Assembly (NCBI GenBank): GCA_023150945.1
Contig: JAKLJX010000007.1
Span: forward strand, 248,001 to 312,000
Direction: 5' to 3'
Length of the DNA: 64,000 nucleotides
DNA from: a bacterium
GTDB taxonomy: Bacteria; Zhuqueibacterota; Zhuqueibacteria; Zhuqueibacterales; Zhuqueibacteraceae
A model generated the notes under the pieces. The model was not told where the DNA came from. It did not search any database and was given only the letters and a program-made list of their open reading frames with translations. Within the stretch, counting starts at the first letter, position 1. Every line of letters begins with the position of its first letter. Made by a program: the position numbers and the translations under genes. Shown piece after piece: positions 36,308 to 44,849 of this stretch.

Positions 36308-37504
36308 ATGAAGGAAACGCCGGTGTTTCCGCTTGACATTGCCGCCGTGCAAGCGGCGCTGCGCCGTGAAGGACTGGCCGGGTGGTTGATCTATGACTTT
36401 CGTGGGTTGAATGCCGTCGCGCGCGAGTTGTTCGACCTGGCCGCTTATCACATCACCCGGCGCTGGTTTTATTTCATCCCGCAAGCCGGTGAGCCGGTGT
36501 TGCTCGCCCATGCCATCGAGAAGATGAATCTTCCTCCCCTGCCGGGACGCATGACGCTCTATGCCGGTTTGGCGCAGATGCGTCAGCGCCTGGATGAGCT
36601 GCTGCCCCGGCCCGGCAAGATCGCCATGGAGTACTCTCCGGGTAATGATGTGCCGACCGCGTCCTATCTCGATGCCGGCATGTTCGAGCTGTTGTGCTCC
36701 TTCAACGTCGACCTCGTCACCTCCGCCAATTTGATTCAAGAATTCATGGCCAAATGGAGTGCGGAGCAATTGCGCAGCCACGTGGCCGCGGCCCAAGTCG
36801 TGCACGCGGCACAGCACGAGGCTTTCAAAATGATTGCAGCCGCGTTGCAGGCGGGCCGCGCCCTCAATGAGTATGAGGTGCAGCAGTTCATTCTCGATCG
36901 CTTCGCGCAGGAAGATTGCATCACGGACTCGCCTCCCATCGTGGCGGTCAACGGCAACGCCAGCAATCCGCATTATGCCCCTACCGCCGAGGTGCACAGC
37001 CCGATCCACAAGGGCGACGTCATTCTCATCGATCTCTGGGCCAAGAAGAAAACGCCGCGCGCCGTGTTTGCCGACATCACCTGGGTGGGTTTTGCCGGCC
37101 AGTCCGTTCCGGCCGCGGTGCAGAAGGTATTTGACACCGTGCGTCAGGCGCGGGATCTGGGCGTGGATTTCCTGCGGCAGAATTGGCAGGCGGGCAAAGC
37201 CGTGAAAGGCTACCAGGTCGATGAAGTCGTGCGGCGGTTCATTACCGATGCGGGCTACGGCGAATACTTCGTGCATCGCACCGGTCACAGCCTGGGCACC
37301 GAGGTGCACTCCAGCGGGGTGAATATCGACAGTTTCGAAACGCGCGACTCCCGCGACATCGTTCCCGGCTTGGCGTTTTCCATCGAGCCCGGTATCTATT
37401 TGCCGGAATTCGGTGTGCGCCTTGAGATCAATGTCTACGCCGGCGAAAAAGGTCCGGAGATTTACACCGAGCCGCAGCGCGAGTTGGTGCGGCTCCAAGT
37501 ATGA
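36308..37504 (+). CDS. M24-family metallopeptidase (Xaa-Pro aminopeptidase-like)
   Basis: A 398-residue cytosolic peptidase. The N-terminal creatinase-like domain (1-150) starts LDIAAVQAALRREGLAGWLIYDF. The pita-bread catalytic domain retains all five metal ligands: Asp in ILIDLWAKKK, Asp in AVFADIT, His in HRTGHSLG, Glu in SIEPGIY and Glu in RLEINV. Such enzymes remove N-terminal residues before proline or process dipeptides. AAAGGAG sits a few bases upstream of the ATG. Its stop codon overlaps the longest reading frame of the downstream methyltransferase, but that gene most likely begins 105 bp later. Confidence 0.93.
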   Translation: MKETPVFPLDIAAVQAALRREGLAGWLIYDFRGLNAVARELFDLAAYHITRRWFYFIPQAGEPVLLAHAIEKMNLPPLPGRMTLYAGLAQMRQRLDELLPRPGKIAMEYSPGNDVPTASYLDAGMFELLCSFNVDLVTSANLIQEFMAKWSAEQLRSHVAAAQVVHAAQHEAFKMIAAALQAGRALNEYEVQQFILDRFAQEDCITDSPPIVAVNGNASNPHYAPTAEVHSPIHKGDVILIDLWAKKKTPRAVFADITWVGFAGQSVPAAVQKVFDTVRQARDLGVDFLRQNWQAGKAVKGYQVDEVVRRFITDAGYGEYFVHRTGHSLGTEVHSSGVNIDSFETRDSRDIVPGLAFSIEPGIYLPEFGVRLEINVYAGEKGPEIYTEPQRELVRLQV

Positions 37505-37608
37505 TTCCGCCCGCCTCTGCACCGGTGGAGTTGCCCCGCCGCTCGAGGAGGATGGGCGCCGTGCCCGCCATTGGCAGAGTTCACAACGGACAACGTGTTG
37601 GCAGAAAG

Positions 37609-39036
37609 ATGGACATCACTCTCAAAAAAGGCAGTGAAATCGAACTGGAGGTCGAGGGCCTGGCATTCGGCGCCAAGGGGCTGGCGCGGCTGAACGGTTA
37701 CGTCATTTTCGTCGGCCAAGGCCTGCCGGGCCAGCGCGTGCGCGCGCAGATTCTCAAAAAGAAAAAGGCCTTTGCGGAAGCCCGTGCGCTCGAGGTTCTG
37801 CGCCAGTCGGAAAACTACGTTGCACCGCGCTGCCAGCACTTCGGCGAGTGCGGCGGCTGCCTGTTGCAGCATCTGCGCTACGAAGTGCAACTGGCTTACA
37901 AACGCCGCCAGGTGATCGAGACCATCGAGCACATTGCCGGCATTGCTCAGCCGCAGGTGGAGGAAGCGATCGGCTCGCCGCAGGCCTTCTTCTACCGCAA
38001 CAAAATGGAGTTTTCCTTTTCCCGCCAGCGCTGGCTGACGCGCAGCGAGATCGAGAGCAACCAGCTCACCGCCGGCCGCGATTTTGCCCTGGGCCTGCAT
38101 GCCGCCAATCATTATGACAAGACCCTGGCGATCGAGGCCTGCTGGCTGCTTTCCGAGCGCAGCAACCGCGTGCTGCAATTCGTGCGCGCAGCCGTCCAGC
38201 AACACCCGTTGCTGCCCTACACCACGCAGGATCACACCGGCTTCTGGCGCTTCCTAGTGTTGCGCGAGGGCAAACGCACCGGCGAATTCATGATCAATTT
38301 CGTGACCACCGATGCGCCCGGCGGCCGCGAGGCGGTGGCCGAGCTGAGCCGCAAGCTCGTTGCCGAATTTCCGGAGATCACCACCATCGTGCACAACCTC
38401 AACCGCTCGAAAGCGCAGGTCGCAATCGGCGAGGAGGAGATCATCCTGCAAGGCCCCGGCTTCGTGCGCGATCAGATCGGCGATTGCAAGTTTCAGATCT
38501 CCGCCAATTCCTTCTTCCAAACCAACACCGAAGGCGCGGAAATGCTCTACACCTTTGCGCGCGATTTTGCCGGTCTCACCGGCGGAGAGACGGTCTACGA
38601 TCTCTACAGCGGCGCCGGCACCATCTCGATCTTCGTGGCCAAACGTGCGCGCCAGGTGCTCGGCTTTGAGATCGTGCCCCAGGCGATTTACGACGCCGGC
38701 GTCAATTGCCGCATCAATGAAATCAGCAATTGCCACTTCATCCTGGGTGATTTGAAAGATGAGCTGGCGCAGGTGCCGCTGCTGATCCACCGCTGGGGCC
38801 GGCCAGAGGTGGTCATCGCCGACCCGCCGCGCGCCGGCATGCATCCCAAGGTCATTCAAAAGCTGCTGGAGCTGGCGCCGCAACGCATTGTCTATGTCTC
38901 CTGCAATCCCTCGACCTTTGCGCGCGATCTCAAGGACCTGTGCCGCCAGCAGTATCACCTGCAAAAAGTCCAGCCCGTGGATATGTTCCCGCACACCGCA
39001 CATTGTGAAGTGGTGGGGTTGCTGGTGAAGAACTGA
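37609..39036 (+). CDS. rlmD: 23S rRNA (uracil-5-)-methyltransferase, RlmD/TrmA type
   Basis: A 475-residue SAM-dependent RNA methyltransferase. The start is set at MDITLKKGSEIEL, beginning the TRAM RNA-binding domain; the upstream frame is open but non-coding in character. A [4Fe-4S] cluster is bound by CQHFGECGGC (Cys75, Cys81, Cys84) with a further Cys in AIEACW. The methyltransferase core has QTNTEGAEMLY, YDLYSGAGTISIF, IADPPRAGMHPK and the catalytic cysteine in VSCNPSTFARDL. RlmD methylates U1939 of 23S rRNA, while the related RlmCD acts on two sites, so site choice is uncertain. It ends at a strong terminator. Confidence 0.92.
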   Translation: MDITLKKGSEIELEVEGLAFGAKGLARLNGYVIFVGQGLPGQRVRAQILKKKKAFAEARALEVLRQSENYVAPRCQHFGECGGCLLQHLRYEVQLAYKRRQVIETIEHIAGIAQPQVEEAIGSPQAFFYRNKMEFSFSRQRWLTRSEIESNQLTAGRDFALGLHAANHYDKTLAIEACWLLSERSNRVLQFVRAAVQQHPLLPYTTQDHTGFWRFLVLREGKRTGEFMINFVTTDAPGGREAVAELSRKLVAEFPEITTIVHNLNRSKAQVAIGEEEIILQGPGFVRDQIGDCKFQISANSFFQTNTEGAEMLYTFARDFAGLTGGETVYDLYSGAGTISIFVAKRARQVLGFEIVPQAIYDAGVNCRINEISNCHFILGDLKDELAQVPLLIHRWGRPEVVIADPPRAGMHPKVIQKLLELAPQRIVYVSCNPSTFARDLKDLCRQQYHLQKVQPVDMFPHTAHCEVVGLLVKN

Positions 39037-39061
39037 TTCTCCTCAGCGTCAGAAAACAAGA

Positions 39062-39098
39062 ATCCCCGGCCAGTGAACTGTGCCGGGGATTTTTATTT
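39062..39098 (+). terminator. Intrinsic terminator of rlmD
   Basis: ATCCCCGGC (39062-39070) and GCCGGGGAT (39082-39090) form a perfect 9-bp stem with an 11-base loop, followed by TTTTTATTT. It lies 26 bp past the rlmD stop. Confidence 0.9.
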
Positions 39099-39126
39099 GC
39101 ACCAAGCGCAGGGTCACGGTCAAGCG

Positions 39127-39339
39127 TCACACTGCTTTGACCTTGAGCCGCTCCCGCGCCTTTTGCATTGCCAGCGCTTCCGCCTCAGCGGCGGTGGCGG
39201 CCGTGGCGCGCGCAATGGTCGCGCCCGGATCCACGTTCGCGATGTGGCAATGATAGGCGCTGCCGATCTTGTAGCAGGTGAGATTGAGCTTGACACCCGC
39301 CACCTCCCGAATCTCTGAGCGATACTCTTCGGCTTGCAT
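39127..39339 (-). CDS. Small conserved-looking protein, unknown function
   Basis: A 70-residue protein: a beta hairpin-like VKLNLTCYKIGSAYHCHIANV segment followed by an Ala-rich helix (ATAATAAEAEALAMQKARERL). It starts 3 bp after the stop of the sulfurtransferase gene with AGAAGGG upstream, so it is translated from the same message. No family recognised; the strand/helix shape and two cysteines suggest a small stand-alone domain. The linkage hints at a role in sulfur transfer, which is inference. Confidence 0.65.
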   Translation of the reverse strand: MQAEEYRSEIREVAGVKLNLTCYKIGSAYHCHIANVDPGATIARATAATAAEAEALAMQKARERLKVKAV

Positions 39340-39342
39340 GGC

Positions 39343-40188
39343 TCACGCACCCTTCTCCACCGGCGCGCCCACCAGATTGCCCCACTCCGTCCACGAGCCA
39401 TCATAGTTGGTCACGTTGGGAAAGCCGAGCAGGTACTTGAGCACGAACCAGGTGTGGCTGGAGCGCTCGCCGATGCGGCAATAGGCGACCACTTCCTTGT
39501 CCGGCGTGACGCCTTTGCCGCCGTAAAGCGCGAGCAACTCGTCTGCGCTCTTGAACGTGCCGTCATCGTTGCAAGCTTGCGCCCAGGGAATGCTCCTGGC
39601 GCCGGGAATGTGGCCGCCGCGCTGGCAGGTTTCCGGCAATCCGGGCGGCGAGAGAATCTTGCCGGTGAATTCATCGGGCGAGCGGACATCGACCAAAACG
39701 GCGTTGCCGGAAGTCATGGCCTTTTGCACCTGGTTGAGAAAAGCGCGATACGCCAGGTTGGGAAGGCTGGCGCGATAGCTCACCGGTTTGACGGCCGGCA
39801 CCTCCTGGGTCAGCGGCCGGCCTTCGGCCAGCCACTTCTTGCGGCCGCCATTCATCAGCCGCACGTCCTCGTGGCCGTACATCTTCAACTGCCACAAAGC
39901 CCAGGCGGCGAACCAGTTGTTGTTGTCGCCATAGAGAATGATGGTGGTATTGTTGCTGATGCCGCTTTGGCCCAGGAGTTTTTCCAGATCCGCCTGGCTG
40001 ATGATGTCGCGCCGGACGGTGTCGCACAACTGCGTTTGCCAGTTCCAGCCCAAGGCGCCGGGAATGTGGCCTTCACTGTAGGCGCTGGTATCGACGTCGA
40101 CTTCGACGATTACCAGGCCGGAGTCACCTTTGTGTTGATCGACCCAGTCGGTCGAAACCAACACCTCAGGATTCGCATAGTCTGCCAT
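39343..40188 (-). CDS. sseA: Thiosulfate/3-mercaptopyruvate sulfurtransferase
   Basis: A 281-residue tandem rhodanese. The first, structural domain begins VLVSTDWVDQHKGDSG and contains IPGALGWNW; the second carries VLVDVRSPDEF, GHIPGARSIPW and the active-site loop YCRIGERSSHTW with Cys237. The CRxGxRSSHTWF sequence is the one common in actinobacterial and FCB-group thiosulfate sulfurtransferases. It moves sulfane sulfur from thiosulfate to cyanide or thiols in the cytosol. No signal peptide. It is co-transcribed with a 70-residue protein. Confidence 0.94.
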   Translation of the reverse strand: MADYANPEVLVSTDWVDQHKGDSGLVIVEVDVDTSAYSEGHIPGALGWNWQTQLCDTVRRDIISQADLEKLLGQSGISNNTTIILYGDNNNWFAAWALWQLKMYGHEDVRLMNGGRKKWLAEGRPLTQEVPAVKPVSYRASLPNLAYRAFLNQVQKAMTSGNAVLVDVRSPDEFTGKILSPPGLPETCQRGGHIPGARSIPWAQACNDDGTFKSADELLALYGGKGVTPDKEVVAYCRIGERSSHTWFVLKYLLGFPNVTNYDGSWTEWGNLVGAPVEKGA

Positions 40189-40614
40189 GAAGCACTCCTT
40201 GATTGGGGTTATTGAGTCCCTCTGCCTCAGAACGATTCTGAGTGGCTTCCTTCAAGCCGCGAGGTTTGTTCCGATAAGGCGGCACAAATCTGGCGAGGAG
40301 GGCGTGAGCGCTGCCGAGCAGGAGCCTCACCCTCGTCATGGTTTGAAGTTCGATTGAACCGGGCTGCAGCCCGGTGCGGATCAAAGCCGTCGGATTCCAT
40401 AACCCTAAAAGGCAGAGCCCAAAGCTTTCGTGATGCCATCGCAATTAGGGGAACATGGCACAGCAACATCCCGACTTCCAGTGTTTTGTGTGATAACTCT
40501 CCTGCGCTTGAACAAGTTTCCTGGCAAAATACCCGAGGCGTCCCGCGCGTGCGCAAATTCGCGAAGCCGCGGCCAGGCCGGCAGCGGGCACCGCCAGCGC
40601 AGGTCGGCGCTGTT
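40189..40614. other. Intergenic region with palindrome
   Basis: No gene recognised. The segment downstream of the amylase gene contains a perfect 18-bp palindrome, ACCGGGCTGCAGCCCGGT (40359-40376), which lacks a T-run. It could be a factor-dependent stop, a protein-binding site or part of a dispersed repeat. Confidence 0.5.
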
Positions 40615-41952
40615 TCAGATTTTGGGGGCATAGATGACATAACCGCGCGGCGGCGCATAGAACTCGGCGCGGCCATCTGCCGCCGCTTGCTGGTCGTTGG
40701 GGCGATTGCGATCCGTCGGACTCCACCACGCCACCGGCGTGAAGCCCGCGTTCCGCCACTGCGTGGTGACCCATGCCCCGCGCCAAGCGTCGCCGCGATT
40801 GTTGAGGGCGTAGATCAATCCCGGACTGCCGCCAGCGCCGGTGCGCTGCATGAGGTAAAAATCGTCATCCACATACAGAACGGCCGTGGTGCCCGCCGCA
40901 TAGGTCTCGTGCGCCTGAATGAGAGCGGCAATGCCGTGCGGCGTGCCGCTCAGGTGCAGCCCGGCGTTGAAATAGTCCTTCCAGTAAACACAGGGATAGC
41001 CCTCGTGCGCCAGAATAAAACTGTAGGCCAGCAGTTTGTCATTGCCGATGGCGCGCCCCTCGTCGCGCAAATCGTGATTCTCGACGAACGTGACGGTGGA
41101 TTCCGGTTGCTCCTGCAGCAGCGTCTCCCCGGCGACGAGATTGCGCAGGCTAAAGCCGTATTGATCACACAGGCCTTTGAGCAGCTCGCGCAGGGGGAAA
41201 TCGAAGGCGTCCACCGGATTGGTGTTGGAAAAATTGGTCACGTTGACCCATTGCTCGATGGCGCGTGCGTTGTCCCAGTGTTCCGCCACGCCATAGGGTT
41301 TGAACAACTGGCCGCTGCGCTGATAACGATACTCCTGGATCGCGGCCACGGTGCCCGCGCCATACCCTTTCACGAAATCATAGCGAAAGCCGTCGAAGCC
41401 GATTTCTTCCACCAGCCAGCGCGCGAGATTGATGATCTCACCAAAGACGTAGGGATTGCGGTGGGAAAGATCCGGCATGTCACCAAACGTGCTTTCGTCC
41501 CACGATTCATACATGTTGGGATGAAAGCATTCCCAGTTGCGCGGGAAGCGGCCGCTCTGGGGCCGAAACAGCGTCCAGCGTGCCTGTTGGGTGATGGGAT
41601 TGACTTCGGTGGCATCGGCGCCGCTGTTGTGATTGATCACCATGTCGGCGATTACCGTCATGCCGTGTTGATGGGCGGTCTGGATCAAGGCAAGCAACTC
41701 TGCCTTGGTGCCAAACCACGTGGGCACGCCGCCCTTTTGATCGAACTCGCCGAGATCATAGTAATCGTAAGGATCATAGCCCATCGAGGGCCCGCCGAGA
41801 TTGGCGGCCTTGTGCGCCGGCGGCAGCCACAGCGCGGTGAAGCCGGTGGCTGCCAGGCCGGGGATTTGTGCACGCACATATTCCCACCACTTGTCATCGC
41901 GGCCTTCCTCACCCGGCGCATTCCAGTAGAACGCTTGCAGCATCACACCCAT
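40615..41952 (-). CDS. Alpha-amylase (GH13)
   Basis: A 445-residue glycoside hydrolase without a signal peptide, hence probably cytosolic. The start at MGVMLQAFYWN is supported by GGAGGT seven bases upstream. The GH13 motifs appear in order: VIADMVINHNSG (region I), GFDGFRYDFVKG with the nucleophile Asp (region II), GVAEHWDN with the acid/base Glu (region III) and VTFVENHDLRD with the transition-state Asp (region IV). The C-terminal beta domain ends ARAEFYAPPRGYVIY-like. It likely cuts internal alpha-1,4 links of glycogen or maltodextrin. No other glycogen genes lie nearby. Confidence 0.93.
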   Translation of the reverse strand: MGVMLQAFYWNAPGEEGRDDKWWEYVRAQIPGLAATGFTALWLPPAHKAANLGGPSMGYDPYDYYDLGEFDQKGGVPTWFGTKAELLALIQTAHQHGMTVIADMVINHNSGADATEVNPITQQARWTLFRPQSGRFPRNWECFHPNMYESWDESTFGDMPDLSHRNPYVFGEIINLARWLVEEIGFDGFRYDFVKGYGAGTVAAIQEYRYQRSGQLFKPYGVAEHWDNARAIEQWVNVTNFSNTNPVDAFDFPLRELLKGLCDQYGFSLRNLVAGETLLQEQPESTVTFVENHDLRDEGRAIGNDKLLAYSFILAHEGYPCVYWKDYFNAGLHLSGTPHGIAALIQAHETYAAGTTAVLYVDDDFYLMQRTGAGGSPGLIYALNNRGDAWRGAWVTTQWRNAGFTPVAWWSPTDRNRPNDQQAAADGRAEFYAPPRGYVIYAPKI

Positions 41953-42049
41953 AGAATGACACCTCCTGTTTAATCTTACGCATGGGACAACCGGAATCAA
42001 GCGCCGGCAACACACTTGAATTTCCACAAGCACCGGAAGAAAAGAGCAC

Positions 42050-42820
42050 TCAGCGTTTGCGCGCCAGGCAGCCGCAGTGGCCGGGCAGAAATCGCATTTC
42101 ACCGTAACCGCGCGACCAGCGAACCGAAAAGCCGGCCTGTCGCAGCATCGCCGCTATCTCGGAAGGCGAATAGAGGCGCTGGCGATGAATCTCTTCCCGG
42201 CGGCGATAGAACCGGCCAATGCGCCGAAAGCTGGTAATGTGGCGCGTCAGCACGCGTTGCGCCGTATCCTCTTCGGCGCGCACCAGGGTGGCCCAATCCC
42301 GGCCGCTCGCCCAGCGCTGCGCCGGCTTGCGGTTGCGCCATTGCCCGGGTTCGAGAAAGTCAAAAATGAACACGCCGCCGCGAGGCAGGCTGGCATGCAC
42401 CCGGCCAAAGAGGCGCGCCAGCGCCGCCGGATGATGACGGCCGTCGAAACGATAATTCAGACACTCGCCCAGCGAGGTGACTGCGGCGCAGGACGGCAAA
42501 GCGATGGCAAAGAAAGAGGCACGCTTGAATTTCGCCTGCGGCGCGCGCTGCCGCGCGCGTTTGATCATGGCCGCGGAAATGTCGATCCCGAGAACTTCAT
42601 AGCCGGCGGCTGTCAGCGCCTGCGCCCAGAGGCCGCTGCCGCAGCCGAGATCGACGACGAGGCCATCGTTGATTCCGTGCCGCCGCAACATTTCCAATAA
42701 AGCCGGCGCAGCCGTGCGGGCGAAATCGCCAAAGCCGCGGTCGTGAATATCGGCAAGATCGCTGTGATAAGCTGTGGGTGATTTGAAAGCCGACATGGCC
42801 TCAAAGCGCTCGTAGCTCAT
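42050..42820 (-). CDS. Class I SAM-dependent methyltransferase
   Basis: A methyltransferase of about 256 residues. Motif I is VVDLGCGSGLWAQAL, followed by VLGIDISAAMIKRAR (motif II acidic residue) and VTSLGECLNY in place of motif IV; the end has SPSEIAAMLRQAGFSVRW. The target is unknown. The most likely starts are MSYERF at 42820 or MSAFKSP eight codons later; the open frame extends further but that text reads as non-coding. It lies between the amylase and SPFH genes and is separated from the latter by a perfect 16-bp inverted repeat. Confidence 0.88.
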   Translation of the reverse strand: MSYERFEAMSAFKSPTAYHSDLADIHDRGFGDFARTAAPALLEMLRRHGINDGLVVDLGCGSGLWAQALTAAGYEVLGIDISAAMIKRARQRAPQAKFKRASFFAIALPSCAAVTSLGECLNYRFDGRHHPAALARLFGRVHASLPRGGVFIFDFLEPGQWRNRKPAQRWASGRDWATLVRAEEDTAQRVLTRHITSFRRIGRFYRRREEIHRQRLYSPSEIAAMLRQAGFSVRWSRGYGEMRFLPGHCGCLARKR

Positions 42821-42977
42821 TTCAAATGAAAATGGCTGGCATTGCTTTGCGTCCCCGCCAGCAGAGCCGTTCAGGCGTGGTTGGGAGTACTTTGCTCTGT
42901 GGATCGTTTGCTCCCAGGCACTGAAGCATCGGCGTGTGACTGTGAGGTGACAGTTGGATTCACGAACTCGTTCAGTC

Positions 42978-43052
42978 AACGGCTGGCTCTAGTCGGTCAA
43001 TCGGTGCAGGGACAATCTTGCTACTCCGGTTAGTGAACTAGAGCCAGCCGTT
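42978..43052. repeat. Perfect 16-bp inverted repeat with 43-base spacer
   Basis: AACGGCTGGCTCTAGT (42978-42993) and ACTAGAGCCAGCCGTT (43037-43052) are exact reverse complements. The pair lies between the methyltransferase start and the SPFH gene stop. There is no T-run, so it is not an obvious intrinsic terminator. It may be a small mobile-element remnant or a strong RNA hairpin. Confidence 0.75.
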
Positions 43053-43105
43053 CGCAACCTTCATTTGGTATGGCAAAGCGAAGCGCATCGCAAAACCGCC
43101 GGCGC

Positions 43106-44053
43106 TCAGGCCTTGCGCATTTCCGCGGCTTCGACGGGCTTCATCGTGCTGAAAATCTTGCCCGCCGCCGCCACGATGCCGGCGACGTCGGAAAGGTTGG
43201 AGGGGATGATCATCGCGTTGTTCTTCTGCGCCAGCTTGCCGAACTCGCCGAGATACTGCTCGGCAATGCGCAAATTCACCGCGTCCAGGCCGCCCTTTTC
43301 ATTGATCGCCGTCGCGATCTCACGAATGCCCTTGGCGGTCGCCATGGCCACGCGCTCGATTTCCTGGGCGCGGCCCTCGGCCTCGTTGATGCGCTTCATT
43401 TTTTCGCCCTCGGACTTGGCGATGGCCTCCTGCTTGTCGCCCTCGGCACGGTTGATCTTGGCCTGCTTGTCGCCTTCCGATTCCGCGATCAAGGCACGCT
43501 TCTCGCGTTCGGCGCGCATCTGCTTTTCCATCGCGTCGCGGATGCTGGCGGGCGGCACGATGTTCTTCACTTCATAGCGCGTGACCTTGATGCCCCAGGG
43601 ATCGGAGGCCTTGTCCACCGCGTTGACGATTTCATGGTTGATCTTTTCCCGCTCTTCGAAAGTGCGGTCCAACTCGATCTTGCCGATCTCGCTGCGCATC
43701 GTGGTTTGCGCGAGCTGAATCGAAGCAAAGCGGTAGTCGCTCACGCCGTAGGCAGCTTTTACCGGATCGATGACTTGCATGTAAAGCACGCCGTCCACTT
43801 CCACCTGAATATTGTCTTTGGTAATACACGTTTGCGGCGGCACATCGATCACCATTTCCTTGAGCGAATGCTTGTAAGCCACGCGGTCCACAAACGGCAT
43901 CAAAATATGAAAGCCCGCCTCGAGCGTGCCGGAATATTTGCCCAGCCGCTCGACGATGAACACGGTCTTCTGCGGTACCACGATCGCGGTGCGCGCGAGC
44001 GTGGTCAGCGCAAACAGAATCAATCCCAGAATGATGATGGTTTGCAGCGACAT
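43106..44053 (-). CDS. SPFH/stomatin-family membrane scaffold protein
   Basis: A 315-residue stomatin/prohibitin-type protein. One N-terminal membrane helix (TIIILGLILFALTTLA) is followed by the SPFH domain (IVVPQKTVFIVERLGKYSGTLEAG to ITRYEVKNIVPP) and a long alpha/coiled region rich in Glu, Lys and Ala (EKQMRAEREKRALIAESEGDK, about 180-250). AGGAGG stands six bases before the ATG. The immediately upstream gene encodes NfeD, the standard partner: together they form membrane microdomain-like assemblies in bacteria. Expression from the nfeD promoter is likely. Confidence 0.95.
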   Translation of the reverse strand: MSLQTIIILGLILFALTTLARTAIVVPQKTVFIVERLGKYSGTLEAGFHILMPFVDRVAYKHSLKEMVIDVPPQTCITKDNIQVEVDGVLYMQVIDPVKAAYGVSDYRFASIQLAQTTMRSEIGKIELDRTFEEREKINHEIVNAVDKASDPWGIKVTRYEVKNIVPPASIRDAMEKQMRAEREKRALIAESEGDKQAKINRAEGDKQEAIAKSEGEKMKRINEAEGRAQEIERVAMATAKGIREIATAINEKGGLDAVNLRIAEQYLGEFGKLAQKNNAMIIPSNLSDVAGIVAAAGKIFSTMKPVEAAEMRKA

Positions 44054-44065
44054 CCCTTCCTCCTT

Positions 44066-44527
44066 TCAGGAAAGCGGTCTGACTCGTAACGTGAGATTGT
44101 TGCGGCTGACAATTTCCACCACGGCGCCGGGCGCAATCTCGACTTCTGCTTCCGCCGCCCAGGGCGTGCCGTTGTACTCCACTTTGCCGCCCAGCGCGTT
44201 CGGTTTGATCGCGGTGAGCGCCACCGCCCGTTGGCCCTGCACGTCATCCAGTGATTCGCCGGGCAGCAGCCTCCCCGAGACCTTGCCCTCAAAATAGCGC
44301 TGGCCCTGCTTGCGAAACAGCACCAGCGACAGAATCGAAGAAATCAGAAACACCAGCAACTGCTCGTTGAACGACCCGATCACACCCGCCATCAAGGCCA
44401 GCGCCGTAATCCACGCCCCCACGGCGAAGAAGATGACGATCAACCCCGGAATGATGAACTCTGCCAGCGCCAGCACCAGCCCGACAATGAACCACGCCAA
44501 CTCCGCGGGTTCGGTCCACATTGACAT
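44066..44527 (-). CDS. nfeD: NfeD-family membrane protein
   Basis: A 153-residue short-form NfeD protein: three to four hydrophobic helices (about 10-75, with LAWFIVGLVLALAEFIIPGLIV) then a C-terminal OB-fold (VQGQRAVALTAIKPNALGG to ISRNNLTLRVRPL-like). GGAGG stands five bases before the ATG at 44527; an in-frame GTG two codons upstream is a less likely start. It is followed after 12 bp by the SPFH gene. NfeD-type proteins bind and organise SPFH partners in the membrane. Confidence 0.93.
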   Translation of the reverse strand: MSMWTEPAELAWFIVGLVLALAEFIIPGLIVIFFAVGAWITALALMAGVIGSFNEQLLVFLISSILSLVLFRKQGQRYFEGKVSGRLLPGESLDDVQGQRAVALTAIKPNALGGKVEYNGTPWAAEAEVEIAPGAVVEIVSRNNLTLRVRPLS

Positions 44528-44649
44528 AGGCACCTCCGCTATTTTGAGGATTGGAATTTTCAGCGTCTTCTACGCACGCCGCTGCCGCGAGTTCGGCGAT
44601 TTCTTTGCCCGCGCCGCGGCTCCTGCGGAATTTCGGCGCAGCAGAGAAT

Positions 44650-44691
44650 AACAAAAGCCCGGCACGGATGCCACTACTTTTTCCGTGCGGG
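44650..44691 (-). terminator. Intrinsic terminator of the amidase-family gene
   Basis: On the minus strand CCCGCACGGA and TCCGTGCCGGG form a 10-bp stem with one bulge, followed by CTTTTGTTATT. It lies about 160 bp past the stop of the carbon-nitrogen hydrolase gene. The rest of 44528-44849 shows nothing else recognisable. Confidence 0.65.
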
Positions 44692-44849
44692 TTCGCGGCC
44701 GCGCGGTTGGGGCGCGCCTGCCCCTGCCCGGTCACACCGCAGAAGCACCTTGCGGAGGGGGTTCACTGCTCTTTGCTGCTGCGTGCCAGGCGCGCGCACC
44801 GGCGTTGCCGCGCTGAGGCAGCCGGCGGCCGCGGCGCCGGCGTGCTGCG

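Noticed and set aside
40354-41973. 539-codon plus-strand frame opposite the amylase
   Set aside because: The amylase frame carries all four GH13 motifs, so the opposite strand is not coding.
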